64,000 bases of DNA from Pseudovibrio japonicus (lineage in GTDB: Bacteria > Pseudomonadota > Alphaproteobacteria > Rhizobiales > Stappiaceae): NCBI RefSeq assembly GCF_014651595.1, contig NZ_BMXE01000005.1, positions 62,001 to 126,000 of the forward strand, given 5' to 3'. A program made the position numbers and the translations under genes. The notes under the pieces were generated by a model that was not told where the DNA came from, did not search any database, and worked only from the letters and a program-made list of their open reading frames with translations. Shown here one piece after another: positions 41,892-50,683 of the stretch (the first letter of the stretch is position 1; the number at the start of each line of letters is the position of its first letter).

Positions 41892-44174
41892 TTAGATGAA
41901 GTCGATCTCGTTGCTGAGTGGCATTTGTCTGATGCGTTTGCCTGTCGCTGCGAAGATCGCGTTCGCCAGTGCCGGTGTTGAAGGCGGTGTGCCCGGTTCG
42001 CCAGCTCCGCCCATGCGTGGAGAGTTCTCCAGCAGCTCGACAGTGATCTTTGGTGCCTGATACATGCGCATGGCGTCAAAGCTATCAAAGTTAGCTTGTT
42101 CGACCTGGCCATCTGCCCATGTAATCTCCTGTCCCAGTGCCTGACTGAGGCCGAAGTTGATGCCGGACATGATCTGATCCTTGAACATACCCGGATCAAG
42201 AACGATTCCCGGATCAGCCACGGCCCAGACTTCCTCAATGGTGACGGTGTCGTCGGTGACATCCACCTGAACCACCTGGGCCGTCCACGTGCCGAAGGAG
42301 AGGACGTGGGCAATGCCGCGACCTTTACCTGCTGGCAGTGGTGTTCCCCAACCAGACATTTCAGCAACGCGCTTCAGTGCCTCGCGGGCGGGCAGGAACT
42401 CTTCGCTGGTCATGTGGGCCAGACGGAACTCAAGCGGATCCTTGCCTGCTTTGTGGGCAGCTTCGTCAACGAAGCTTTCATGGAAGAAGCCGTTGATGGA
42501 ATTACCGACCGAGCGCCAGAAGCCAACTGGAACTTGAAGATCTGCTACGTGCGCCTGACAGCGTTGGTTTTCGACATCGAGTGGCTGGTTGTAAGCGCCA
42601 TCAAGGACTGTGTTATCCGGCCCCACTGGGCTGATGGCCGGGAACGTTCTTGGCATCACGCTTTTGATGATGGACGGAGAGGCCACGTGCATGTCCATAG
42701 TCTTCAAGGTGCCGTCTGGTGTGACTTGACCTTTAAATTCACCAATCGCCATCGGGCGGTAAGTGTCATGCTGGGTGTCTTCTTCGCGGGTCCATGTCAC
42801 TTTGACAGGATGTGGTGCTGTTGCCTCAGCGATGACAGAGGCATAAAGCGCAAAGTCGGCGTCGAGACGACGACCGAAACCGCCACCGAGACGAGTGGTG
42901 GTGACGTCGATGTCGGCGCTGTCCATGTCGAAATGGCTTGCGACAACGGTTTGTACGATACCTGGAGCTTGTGTCCCGGTCCAGATACGGATGGTGCTTC
43001 CGTCGTGCTGGGCAGTTGCGTTCATTGGCTCCATGGTCGCGTGCGCGAGGAAGGGAACGCGGTACTGCGCCGATACTTCTTCACTTGCCGGAATGGAGGT
43101 GTAAACTTCAGCGTCTGATCCGGTGCCGCCAAGCTCGAAGGTCGCTTCCTGTGTCAGAGCGTTCTCAAGAGCTGACCACATCTGGTCGGTGTTTTGCAGT
43201 GAGAGCGGATCATCCCATTCGATTTCCAGAACTTCAGCACCTTTAAACGCGGCCCATGTGTTATCTGCAACAACGCCAAGGCCTTCACCGGCGATTGTCC
43301 TGATTTCGACTACGTCTGTTACGCCGGGAATGGCGAGGGCTGCGGTCTTGTCATAGCTCTTGAGGCTAACACCTTTGCGCGGGGCCATTCTGACAGTGCC
43401 GTAGCGCATGTCCGGAAGCTGGACGTCGATACCGAAAATGCGGCCACCGGTGACTTTGTCTTTGATCTCGACGCGCTTTTGCGATTTGCCGAGGATCTTC
43501 CAGTCGCTGGCTTTCTTCAGCTTCATTTCGGTTGGTGGGGAGATGTTTACAGCTTTGCTTGCAAGTTCACCGTACGTGACAGTTTTGCCAGAGGTGGTGT
43601 CCGTGATTGTACCATCTGCCAGCGTGAGGTTGTCCTCAGAGGTGCCGAAGTGCTCAGCTGCGGCTTTCAGCAGGACAAATCTTGCTGTGTATCCGGCTTC
43701 GCGCATTTTCACGAAGGCATCGGTCATGGAGGATGATCCACCGGTGACATTCATACCGAGGAACTTGGCGACAATCTTCATTGAGCCGCGCGCGATTTCT
43801 GCCATAACGCCTTCATCGTAGAACGGGAAGGGGGCGGATTCTTCGAACATTGCGGCGTTGAAGTAGGCGGGGCTGGATGGGCCGTGCTCGACAACCACCT
43901 GTTCCAGCGGTACTTCCAGCTCTTCGGCAACCAGAGCGGCCAGCGTGGTGTGTGTGCCCTGACCCATCTCCGCACGCGGTGCGATAATGGTGATGGTGTT
44001 GTCCGCACTGATCATCACATACGGGTTGAACGGCGTATCGCCCTCAGCCTTGTTTGCATCCAGTGGGTTGGCATAGGGCTTCTGGTAAAAGTAGTAGCCA
44101 ACGGCAAGGCCGCCTGCTGCTCCAACGCCGAGGCCGAGAAAGGCGCGGCGGGTGCATTTTCCCAAACGGCTCAT
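41892..44174 (-). CDS. Molybdenum hydroxylase large subunit (isoquinoline 1-oxidoreductase beta type)
   Basis: A 760-residue molybdopterin-binding subunit of the xanthine dehydrogenase family, IorB-like. A Tat signal (TRRAFLGLGVGAAGG) opens the protein, so it is expected in the periplasm as a folded complex. The substrate-channel and cofactor elements include PRAEMGQGTHT near 69-79, TRLGGGFGRRLDAD near 430-443 and RMGGAGEPGTPPSTPALANA near the C-terminus with the catalytic-site Glu. The start at 44174 was chosen for the Tat motif; an upstream ATG at 44246 lies inside the small-subunit gene. It follows the 2Fe-2S subunit gene by 2 bp. Substrate (N-heterocycle or aldehyde) is unknown. Confidence 0.9.
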   Translation of the reverse strand: MSRLGKCTRRAFLGLGVGAAGGLAVGYYFYQKPYANPLDANKAEGDTPFNPYVMISADNTITIIAPRAEMGQGTHTTLAALVAEELEVPLEQVVVEHGPSSPAYFNAAMFEESAPFPFYDEGVMAEIARGSMKIVAKFLGMNVTGGSSSMTDAFVKMREAGYTARFVLLKAAAEHFGTSEDNLTLADGTITDTTSGKTVTYGELASKAVNISPPTEMKLKKASDWKILGKSQKRVEIKDKVTGGRIFGIDVQLPDMRYGTVRMAPRKGVSLKSYDKTAALAIPGVTDVVEIRTIAGEGLGVVADNTWAAFKGAEVLEIEWDDPLSLQNTDQMWSALENALTQEATFELGGTGSDAEVYTSIPASEEVSAQYRVPFLAHATMEPMNATAQHDGSTIRIWTGTQAPGIVQTVVASHFDMDSADIDVTTTRLGGGFGRRLDADFALYASVIAEATAPHPVKVTWTREEDTQHDTYRPMAIGEFKGQVTPDGTLKTMDMHVASPSIIKSVMPRTFPAISPVGPDNTVLDGAYNQPLDVENQRCQAHVADLQVPVGFWRSVGNSINGFFHESFVDEAAHKAGKDPLEFRLAHMTSEEFLPAREALKRVAEMSGWGTPLPAGKGRGIAHVLSFGTWTAQVVQVDVTDDTVTIEEVWAVADPGIVLDPGMFKDQIMSGINFGLSQALGQEITWADGQVEQANFDSFDAMRMYQAPKITVELLENSPRMGGAGEPGTPPSTPALANAIFAATGKRIRQMPLSNEIDFI

Positions 44175-44176
44175 CT

Positions 44177-44662
44177 TCAGGCTCCCAGCGTTTGTGCTGC
44201 GTCTTTGATCGCGGCTTTGATTTTCGGGTAGGTTCCACAGCGGCACAGGTTGGTCATGGCATCGCTGATGTCTTCATCGGTTGGGTTCGGGATTTCTTCC
44301 AGAAGAGCAACGGCGGCCATGATTTGACCGGCCTGGCAGTAACCACACTGGGGCACGGAATGCTTCATCCAAGCTTGCTGGACAGCGTGCAGCTCATTGC
44401 CTTGAGAGATGCCTTCGATGGTGGTGATTTCACCTTCTACATCGCCAACTGGCTGGGAGCAGGAGCGCACAGGCTCACCGTCGATCAGAACAGTGCAGGC
44501 ACCGCAGGCGGCAACACCGCATCCGAACTTCGGGCCTTTGATGTCCATAATGTCCCGAAGCGCCCACAGAAGTGGCATTTCCGGATCAGCTTCTATCTCT
44601 CGGTTTTGACCATTCACGGTCAGAGGTATTTTCGGGTACATTGGTTTGGCGATCCCGCACAT
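44177..44662 (-). CDS. Molybdenum hydroxylase 2Fe-2S subunit (isoquinoline 1-oxidoreductase alpha type)
   Basis: A 161-residue iron-sulfur subunit passing electrons from the molybdenum centre. The plant-type cluster motif is CGVAACGACTVLIDG near residues 48-62, with the remaining Cys in VRSC near 68, and the second cluster is formed by CGYCQAGQI near 107-115 and NLCRCGTY near 139-146. It has no Tat signal and would travel with the large subunit. ATG 44641 is an alternative start giving a more usual N-terminus. The gene is divergent from a TetR regulator, the likely controller. Confidence 0.92.
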   Translation of the reverse strand: MCGIAKPMYPKIPLTVNGQNREIEADPEMPLLWALRDIMDIKGPKFGCGVAACGACTVLIDGEPVRSCSQPVGDVEGEITTIEGISQGNELHAVQQAWMKHSVPQCGYCQAGQIMAAVALLEEIPNPTDEDISDAMTNLCRCGTYPKIKAAIKDAAQTLGA

Positions 44663-44674
44663 CTTAATTAGGAG

Positions 44675-44700
44675 ACTTATGTTCTCTTAACTTATGTTCT
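44675..44700. promoter_or_regulatory. Direct repeat between the molybdenum hydroxylase and tetR genes
   Basis: ACTTATGTTCT occurs twice, at 44675-44685 and 44690-44700, 15 bp apart, in the short gap between the divergent genes. It is a candidate binding site of the TetR-type regulator. Confidence 0.45.
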
Positions 44701-44740
44701 TGCGGCATTTTGTCAATGCATAATGCCAGGATTTATTGAC

Positions 44741-45442
44741 ATGACGGAGAAGGGGGCATATTTCCAATTTATGACCAACCAGAGTTTTCAGCGCGCAAGA
44801 TCCGCCGAAGCAAAAGCGCAGCGCCATAATGATCTCATCCGTGCCGCGACCAGTGTGCTTGAGCAGGAAGGCGTTGACGGGCTGACATTGCAGGCGATTG
44901 CCAGCCGTGCGGGGATCGTGAAGTCCAATATCTATCGATATTTCGAGACGCGGGAAGCGATTCTTATGGAATTGCTGCTGCACGACTTTGTGGAAATGAC
45001 CACGGAGCTGGAGAAGCAGATTGCCGGTGAGATGACACCCGCAGATATGGCAAAGCTTCTGTCGGAGATGTTTGCTTCGCGCCGCCGGTTGTGTGAACTC
45101 ATGAGCCTGATTGCGCCGACTATGGAAAAGAACATTTCCATAGACAGTGTACGGGACTTCAAGCGTGCCTTGATTGCTGAAGCTAAGCGGGCAACTGCCG
45201 TTTTGCAACGGGGGTTGCCGTGGCTTGATGCTGAAGAGGCAATGTCTGTCTTTTTCAGCATTCACGTATTCGTTGCGGGCCTCTGGCCGGTTACCAATCC
45301 ACCACCAGTTCTCGTGACACTCTACAAAGAGCCAGAATTTGAAGTCCTAAAACATGACTTCGCGCCGACATTGTTTGGTATGATCACCGCTCACCTGGTT
45401 GGTTTGGAAGCGACAAAGAAGCTTAATGCTGAAAAGCTCTGA
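44741..45442 (+). CDS. TetR family transcriptional regulator
   Basis: A protein of about 233 residues. The N-terminal TetR DNA-binding domain is clear: RHNDLIRAATSVLEQEGVDGLTLQAIASRAGIVKSNIYRYFETREAIL, with the helix-turn-helix in the second half. The C-terminal ligand domain is variable. ATG 44741 was preferred because CAGGAT lies upstream; 44723 and 44771 are also possible. Its divergent position suggests control of the molybdenum hydroxylase genes. Its 3' end overlaps the convergent phnN gene by 20 bp. Confidence 0.88.
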   Translation: MTEKGAYFQFMTNQSFQRARSAEAKAQRHNDLIRAATSVLEQEGVDGLTLQAIASRAGIVKSNIYRYFETREAILMELLLHDFVEMTTELEKQIAGEMTPADMAKLLSEMFASRRRLCELMSLIAPTMEKNISIDSVRDFKRALIAEAKRATAVLQRGLPWLDAEEAMSVFFSIHVFVAGLWPVTNPPPVLVTLYKEPEFEVLKHDFAPTLFGMITAHLVGLEATKKLNAEKL

Positions 45443-46016
45443 TTGCTTGTTCCAGCTGATCAATGCCAGCCTCTGGGTCGCCGATGTTTTGTATCTCCAC
45501 CAAGTTCGGAAGATCGGGCAGGGATAAATCCGCCCGCCTGAGACGTTGCTCGATATCCCTTGCTGTCTCGCGGCCTCTGGTCGCAAGACGCTTTGCGAGG
45601 ATGTGAGCCGGTGCCGTTATGTGGATGACCAGCAGCCTTTGATATTTTGAAGCAGCCTGTGCCAAGGTTTTACGGGAGCCGTTGGCGATTGCTATTCCGC
45701 CTTTGGCGATGTGGTCATCGATGGCTTCCGGCAGGGCGTAGGTTAGTCCGTGTGCGGGCCAGAATAATGCCACGCGGCCCTGATTGATGAGCTGCTCCAT
45801 TTGCTGGTGGCAGATGGTTTGGTGTGGCTCCGAGCCGGCATCGGCTGGCCGGGTAATCAGGCGGCGGGCGAACAGGATGTTTTTGTCGCCTTTACAGCGG
45901 TCCTGATAGCCGTAGATCAGCGTGTCCTTGCCAGCGCCACTTGGCCCGACAACCATGATCAGAGCGCCGGGGCCAAGCTTTCCAGCCTGTTTCCCGGCCT
46001 TGTCCAGAACCGTCAT
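45423..46016 (-). CDS. phnN: Ribose 1,5-bisphosphate phosphokinase
   Basis: A 197-residue kinase of the guanylate-kinase-like PhnN family, converting ribose 1,5-bisphosphate to PRPP at the end of the C-P lyase pathway. The Walker A loop is VVGPSGAGKDTLI near residues 22-34, and RLITRPADAGSEPHQTI matches the nucleotide/substrate region. It is last in a leftward set with phnM (27 bp upstream) and DUF1045. The gene end overlaps the convergent tetR gene by 20 bp. Confidence 0.92.
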   Translation of the reverse strand: MTVLDKAGKQAGKLGPGALIMVVGPSGAGKDTLIYGYQDRCKGDKNILFARRLITRPADAGSEPHQTICHQQMEQLINQGRVALFWPAHGLTYALPEAIDDHIAKGGIAIANGSRKTLAQAASKYQRLLVIHITAPAHILAKRLATRGRETARDIEQRLRRADLSLPDLPNLVEIQNIGDPEAGIDQLEQAIRAFQH

Positions 46017-46043
46017 TCCAGATCCCTTTCTCTTGCGTTGGCG

Positions 46044-47237
46044 TCAGGCGATGCGGTTGCCTTGTCGCCAGACACCACGGACGATTGGCACGTCACCAAC
46101 CATGCGCACCTGAACCAAATCCGCACGGCGGCCAACCTCGAGTGCGCCTCGATCGGAGAGGCCGACTGCTTCCGCCGGGATTTTGGTTACCTTTTGAAGG
46201 GCTTTGGGCAGGTTTAGGCTGTCGACTTGTTGGGCCAGCACAAAAGCCGCCTGGAGCAGGGAAACCGGAACATAATCGGAGGACAGGACGTCCAGATAAC
46301 CGGCTTCCGCCAGTTCAAGCGCGGAGATGTTGCCGGAGTGGGATTTACCGCGCACCACGTTGGGCGCTCCCATCAGAACGGCCATGCCCGCTTCATGGGA
46401 TGCTCTTGCAGCTTCCAGCGTGGTTGGGAATTCTGCCACGTGGATGCCGAATTGGATTGCCTCTTCAACGTGGGCAAGCGTAGCATCATCGTGGGTTGCC
46501 AGTATCATGCCCGCTGCTCTGGCAGCTTGGGAGATGGCGTAGCGGTTCTTCTCGGAGTTGCGGTCTGCGCGCGCCTGCATTCGCGTCGTGAATTTCTGCA
46601 GTTCCTCGTCAGAAAAGCCCCTCTTGGTTTTGTAAAAGAGTTTGTACTCAGTCATTGAGGTGAACTGGCGTTGCCCCGGTGTGTGGTCCATCAAGGAAGC
46701 AAGGCGAACGCGTGGGTCGTCATTGAACAACTCAAAGCCTTCAATGCAGTTGTCGGCAGAAACCTCGCAGCGCAAGTGGATGTAGTGGTCCGCTCGCAGG
46801 CGGCCTTCCTGCTGGCCGATCTCGATTGCGTCCGCCATGGCACGCATGTCTTTCGCAGTCAGTTCAGCGTTGGCCTCTGTGCCGACGCGAAGGGCGTCAA
46901 ATACGGTGGTGATGCCGGAACACGCGATTTGCGCGTCATGCGCCTGAACAGCGGATACAGGGTTCCAGATTACGCCTGGACGCGGTTTGTAATGGTTTTC
47001 AAGATGATCAGTGTGCAGCTCGACAAGGCCGGGAATGAGGTAGTCGCCTTCGCAGTCTAATGCGTTGGAGACACTGCCCCTGCTCACGTCGTGGATGTTG
47101 CCGTTCTCGACTACCAGAGAGCCTGCCATAATTTGGTCAGGTAGGATCAGCTTTGCGTTAGTGAAGGCCATTGGGGTGTGGGGTTTGTCCTGTGTTGACG
47201 GCTGGTGTGGCGCTTCACCGACTAATACGTCGCTCAT
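46044..47237 (-). CDS. phnM: Alpha-D-ribose 1-methylphosphonate 5-triphosphate diphosphatase
   Basis: A 397-residue amidohydrolase-superfamily enzyme that removes pyrophosphate from the triphosphate intermediate before the C-P lyase step. The metal motif VELHTDHLENHYKPRPGV lies near residues 72-89, and later metal-site segments are ILATHDDATLAHVEEA near 245-260 and LSSDYVPVSLL near 315-325. Its start overlaps the DUF1045 stop by four bases (ATGA). The first 20 residues are an unusual extension before the beta-sandwich domain. Confidence 0.93.
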   Translation of the reverse strand: MSDVLVGEAPHQPSTQDKPHTPMAFTNAKLILPDQIMAGSLVVENGNIHDVSRGSVSNALDCEGDYLIPGLVELHTDHLENHYKPRPGVIWNPVSAVQAHDAQIACSGITTVFDALRVGTEANAELTAKDMRAMADAIEIGQQEGRLRADHYIHLRCEVSADNCIEGFELFNDDPRVRLASLMDHTPGQRQFTSMTEYKLFYKTKRGFSDEELQKFTTRMQARADRNSEKNRYAISQAARAAGMILATHDDATLAHVEEAIQFGIHVAEFPTTLEAARASHEAGMAVLMGAPNVVRGKSHSGNISALELAEAGYLDVLSSDYVPVSLLQAAFVLAQQVDSLNLPKALQKVTKIPAEAVGLSDRGALEVGRRADLVQVRMVGDVPIVRGVWRQGNRIA

Positions 47238-47932
47238 GATGCTGGTCCTTCCAATGGTTTAATTTCAATAACTTGGAATGGCGCGTCTGCTTCTGGTTCA
47301 ACGCAGAGCGCGAGGTGGGAAATGGAAATTTTCTGATGAATGACAGGCTCGAAGTGTTCTTCGGCGGCGGCTTTGAGAGCTTGTCGTTCGCTTTCGTCTT
47401 CCAGTGGTTGTGACAGTGTCATATGAAAATGGAAGTGCTCAAAAATATAGGGATAGCCCCACTGCAGCATGTAAGCGTCTTGCTGAGGTGTCAGCTTTGC
47501 TTTCCGGCGGCGTTTGATGTCTTTCTCACTCAGGGGCGCACGAAGGTGATCAAACTCTTTGATGCATTGTGCTGCCAGTTGGTTGAGCTGGTCCGAAGGC
47601 TGGTTTGGGGTGAGGGCGAGAAACTTGCCGAGGAAGTTGGGGGCCAAACCCTTGATAGTAAAGGCGGGTGTTTGCTTTGCAAAAGCGGTGAAGGCTGCTT
47701 TTACATCGTCGGGTGATCGGCCTTCTGCCAATTTAAACGGCGGCTTCATGGTGGCGTGAAAGCCGTAGCGGCGCGCGTTTATTGTAAGTGATTGCAGACG
47801 TGTGGGCTCAATTCCTGTAAGTGATGGGTGTTCCATACTGTTGTTGGAGAAGGCAGAACGGCCAAGCCATTGGCTGCCCAGTTTTGTTAGTTTTGCTGAT
47901 TGCGGGTGGGTGAAATAGATTGAGTAACGCAT
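47234..47932 (-). CDS. DUF1045 protein of phosphonate operons
   Basis: A 232-residue protein of the DUF1045 family, found almost only beside phosphonate genes. It starts MRYSIYFTHPQSAKLTKLGSQWLGR and has the paired H-x-T/S style motifs of 2H phosphoesterases: GFHATMKPPF near residues 57-66 and FHFHMTLSQPL near 166-176. A cyclic-phosphate hydrolase role like PhnP is possible but not shown. It leads the leftward phn set, with a perfect hairpin and a PhnF-type operator upstream. Confidence 0.9.
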   Translation of the reverse strand: MRYSIYFTHPQSAKLTKLGSQWLGRSAFSNNSMEHPSLTGIEPTRLQSLTINARRYGFHATMKPPFKLAEGRSPDDVKAAFTAFAKQTPAFTIKGLAPNFLGKFLALTPNQPSDQLNQLAAQCIKEFDHLRAPLSEKDIKRRRKAKLTPQQDAYMLQWGYPYIFEHFHFHMTLSQPLEDESERQALKAAAEEHFEPVIHQKISISHLALCVEPEADAPFQVIEIKPLEGPAS

Positions 47933-47966
47933 ATTCAGAGTATCCCTTGGCCTCCCATGTTCGAGC

Positions 47967-47994
47967 GTGGCGTGTCAGTCCTCTGACACGCCAC
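47967..47994. other. Perfect 12-bp hairpin upstream of DUF1045
   Basis: GTGGCGTGTCAG / CTGACACGCCAC with a TCCT loop, 35 bp before the DUF1045 start. There is no T-run on either strand. It could be an mRNA leader structure or a leftover of a removed gene boundary. Confidence 0.6.
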
Positions 47995-48074
47995 TCTGAA
48001 ACTTTGCCATTATGTGGTGACGCGCTGCGGAGTGGTGAGAGAATCTGTCTACGCGTCTGAATATGGTTGCCAAG

Positions 48075-48106
48075 TTAGACTTAATATTGTCTAGTTGTCT
48101 ATACAA
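48075..48106. promoter_or_regulatory. Candidate PhnF operator
   Basis: TTGTCTATACAA (48095-48106) contains GTCTATAC, which fits the GTNTANAC operator type of HutC-subfamily GntR regulators. Just beside it TTAGAC (48075-48080) faces GTCTAG (48089-48094). The sites lie between the divergent DUF1045-phnMN set and phnF, 45 bp before phnF. Confidence 0.6.
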
Positions 48107-48150
48107 ATAAATTGTTCGCCAAGTGATTGGTGTTGTTTCATGACGGTGAC

Positions 48151-48903
48151 ATGACGAAGCTGATGAAATTCGATTTCTCCCCTTTGGAGCGACGTGCGGG
48201 CGTTTCCATGTGGAAGCAGATTGCTGAGGTGCTGCGCTTCGAGCTTTCGCGGACCGAGGTTTCTGAAGGTGAGAAAATACCTACAGAACAAGAGCTTGCG
48301 AGTTGTTTTGAGGTTAACCGGCATACGGTGCGACGGGCAATTTCCACGCTGATTGAAGAGGGTTTTTTGCGCTCCGATCAGGGACGGGGAACCTTTGTTG
48401 CCAAGGCTCCGTTGGTTTATCCCATCGGTCCGCGGACGCGCTTTTCCGAGAATTTGTCGGGTCAGGCGCAAGAGGTCTATGGGGATATCTTCCGCACAAG
48501 CGAAGTCGCGGCAGATGCTTACACCTCCGATTTGTTGGAGGTTGAGCAGGGCACTGCGCTGTTTGAATGTGAGACTGTGAGCTACGCAGATGGCGTACCG
48601 ATTACTGTCGGAACGCGCTGGTTCGAGGTCTCACGTTTTCCGAATCTGCTCTCAGATCTGAAGGAAACTAGCTCTGTCACTAAGATCATGGAGAAGTATG
48701 GTTTTGGTGATTATAAGCGCCAGGAAACGCGGATTACCGCAGCGCTTTGTAGTGCGCGCAATGCGGAGTTGCTCAAGATCTCCGAGGGCGCGCCTGTCCT
48801 CATAATGGAGTCCATCAACGTGATTGGCGGTGGCATCCCGATTCAAGCTGGTCGGTCCTATGTGGCTGCCGACCGGATGCATCTGACTGTCAGGAATGAT
48901 TGA
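48151..48903 (+). CDS. phnF: GntR/HutC family regulator of phosphonate metabolism
   Basis: A 250-residue regulator. The N-terminal winged helix reads PLERRAGVSMWKQIAEVLRFEL and IPTEQELASCFEVNRHTVRRAISTLIEEGFLRSDQGRGTFVA (about residues 6-80), and the C-terminal UTRA ligand domain has FECETVSYADGVPITVGTRWF and VLIMESINVIGGGIPIQAGRSYVAADR. The HutC/UTRA type plus position identify it as PhnF. ATG 48151 is preferred to the weak TTG at 48127. It probably represses the divergent phn genes and itself. Confidence 0.9.
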   Translation: MTKLMKFDFSPLERRAGVSMWKQIAEVLRFELSRTEVSEGEKIPTEQELASCFEVNRHTVRRAISTLIEEGFLRSDQGRGTFVAKAPLVYPIGPRTRFSENLSGQAQEVYGDIFRTSEVAADAYTSDLLEVEQGTALFECETVSYADGVPITVGTRWFEVSRFPNLLSDLKETSSVTKIMEKYGFGDYKRQETRITAALCSARNAELLKISEGAPVLIMESINVIGGGIPIQAGRSYVAADRMHLTVRND

Positions 48904-48910
48904 GCCAGGG

Positions 48911-50467
48911 TTAAAGCCAGTACCTGGGCGCTTCTACTGCTGCGTTCCAACGTTCCTGAGCGGTCAGCCATGCATGATCTGCACGGGCCTGATGCCAGCC
49001 TGCAACGAAGCCGATGACGGCTGATACCTCGTTGTTTTGCAGGGATTGGGGAAGCTTCATGGCGACCAGCCGGTCTGCCATTGCCACGTCGTTCAGATAA
49101 CCGAAGGTGTTTTGCAGGCGTTTCAAGCATTTGAGGAAGACGCGTAGGTCCTCTGGCTCATATAACGAACGAAAGAACTCAACCGTATAACGCATCTTTT
49201 TGAGCGCTTTGCGGAGCTCATGGCGCTGCTCGATTGTCAGGTCCTGAAGGTTTTCCGCCTGCTTTTCGCAGATCGTCCAGCGCTTGGTGAGTGCGTTTTG
49301 AGCGAAGGTTTTGACGGGCTGTGCGAATTTTTTTTTGCTTTTCGATAGCCCGAGGTTTTCTTTCCAAGACGGACTTTGTGCCAGTTCTCCCAGCTGGAGC
49401 AGGAAGTCGTTGAGGTTCGGATTGATCAACTCTCGTCTGAGTTCAGCTTGTGCTTCAGCATGGGCCAGTTCTATGGCCTCTAAGAGCGGCGTTACAGAGT
49501 GGGTTTCCGGAAGGAGCGGAATGACTGGCGTGATGATGTCTTCCACCAGCACATCGATATCCCGTTGATTTCCAGCAGTGGTTGCCAGTTGTTGGGCAGA
49601 GGTATCCAGTTCTGCGAACACCTTATTTCTGGACAGGGCACTTTTGTAAATGTTGATGGCGCTTCGTAAGCGGCGCAGTCCAACACGGAGTTGGTGCGGG
49701 CCTTCGGAGATGTTTTGCTGGAGCACGCAGGAACGGTTGGCGACAATTTGGTTGAGGCATTCGCCGAGTATCTTTTGCAGTGCTGAGCTGGCGCTGTCTT
49801 CCGGTGCCAGTTCTATAGGGCTGGAATGAAGTGCCTCTGCGCGCAATTCTGGCGGTTTGCCGCTTGCTAGGCGGTAGCCGATCCCTGCCTTGTTGGTGTT
49901 GGAAAACAGAATTGGCCGGTCTTTCATGAGCGCTGCTGCTAATTTGTACAGGCTTTCGACCGGGCCCTCCATAAGCTCCAGTTCTACTTCATGGATCGGG
50001 TGTTCGTCTGACTTGGTTTTGGCCGCGCCGGAATCAAAGGCGACTTCAATCTTCGCTCCGGCTTTGTCCGTGTAGTAGGCCAGCCTACGGGAAATGGCTG
50101 TTTCGAACAGGATTCCCCAGTTCTTGTCTTCCAGCAGCGCGACGAGCTTGTTCCGAATGTCTTCATCGGGGACTGCATCGAAGTCCGGCTCAATACCGTC
50201 GATTGGGAATTCCAGCTCGATCCTTTTGGAAAGGCCGGACTGCATGCCGCCACCTTGCTTGATGGTTTGCAGCCAGTTGGTGCCGTTGTAGCGTGTTCTG
50301 AGTGCGATGCGTTCGTTCTTGAGGGTATGCTCCGGTGTGTCATAATACACAGAACGGAGTTGCTTGATGGACTGCTCGCTGACCGCAAAACCCTTAGGCG
50401 GCTTTGCCTTTGCCAGTTGCTCCAGCGTTGCTTCATCTACAGAAAGCTTAAGCTCAATCTCGTGCAT
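48911..50467 (-). CDS. CYTH-CHAD domain protein (inorganic triphosphatase-like)
   Basis: A 518-residue two-domain protein like E. coli YgiF. The CYTH domain (about 1-200) starts EIELKLSVDEATLEQL, with the ExExK signature, and continues with basic and acidic tunnel strands (RIALRTRYNG, KRIELEFPI, EVELELMEG). The CHAD domain (about 225-510) is helical with conserved histidines in GPHQLRVGLRRLRSA and RHELRKALKKMRYTVEFF. CYTH hydrolyses tripolyphosphate; CHAD binds polyphosphate. It is convergent with phnF across 7 bp. Confidence 0.92.
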   Translation of the reverse strand: MHEIELKLSVDEATLEQLAKAKPPKGFAVSEQSIKQLRSVYYDTPEHTLKNERIALRTRYNGTNWLQTIKQGGGMQSGLSKRIELEFPIDGIEPDFDAVPDEDIRNKLVALLEDKNWGILFETAISRRLAYYTDKAGAKIEVAFDSGAAKTKSDEHPIHEVELELMEGPVESLYKLAAALMKDRPILFSNTNKAGIGYRLASGKPPELRAEALHSSPIELAPEDSASSALQKILGECLNQIVANRSCVLQQNISEGPHQLRVGLRRLRSAINIYKSALSRNKVFAELDTSAQQLATTAGNQRDIDVLVEDIITPVIPLLPETHSVTPLLEAIELAHAEAQAELRRELINPNLNDFLLQLGELAQSPSWKENLGLSKSKKKFAQPVKTFAQNALTKRWTICEKQAENLQDLTIEQRHELRKALKKMRYTVEFFRSLYEPEDLRVFLKCLKRLQNTFGYLNDVAMADRLVAMKLPQSLQNNEVSAVIGFVAGWHQARADHAWLTAQERWNAAVEAPRYWL

Positions 50468-50683
50468 AATCGCAGGACCACCCTGTGCACAGCGCGCGAA
50501 GTGGAAGCTTGTTCCATCCCACTCTTGTTGATTTTACGTAGCAAACATCTCGCGAACACAACCTGTTGTAAAGGGCGTAAAACGTCTATAGGATTTTGGC
50601 AGGGAACTAATCCCCAGCGGGTAATAGCTTTATAATATATGTCTGGTTGATAGCAGTGAGCGGGATCTATCAGGGCGTGGTTG

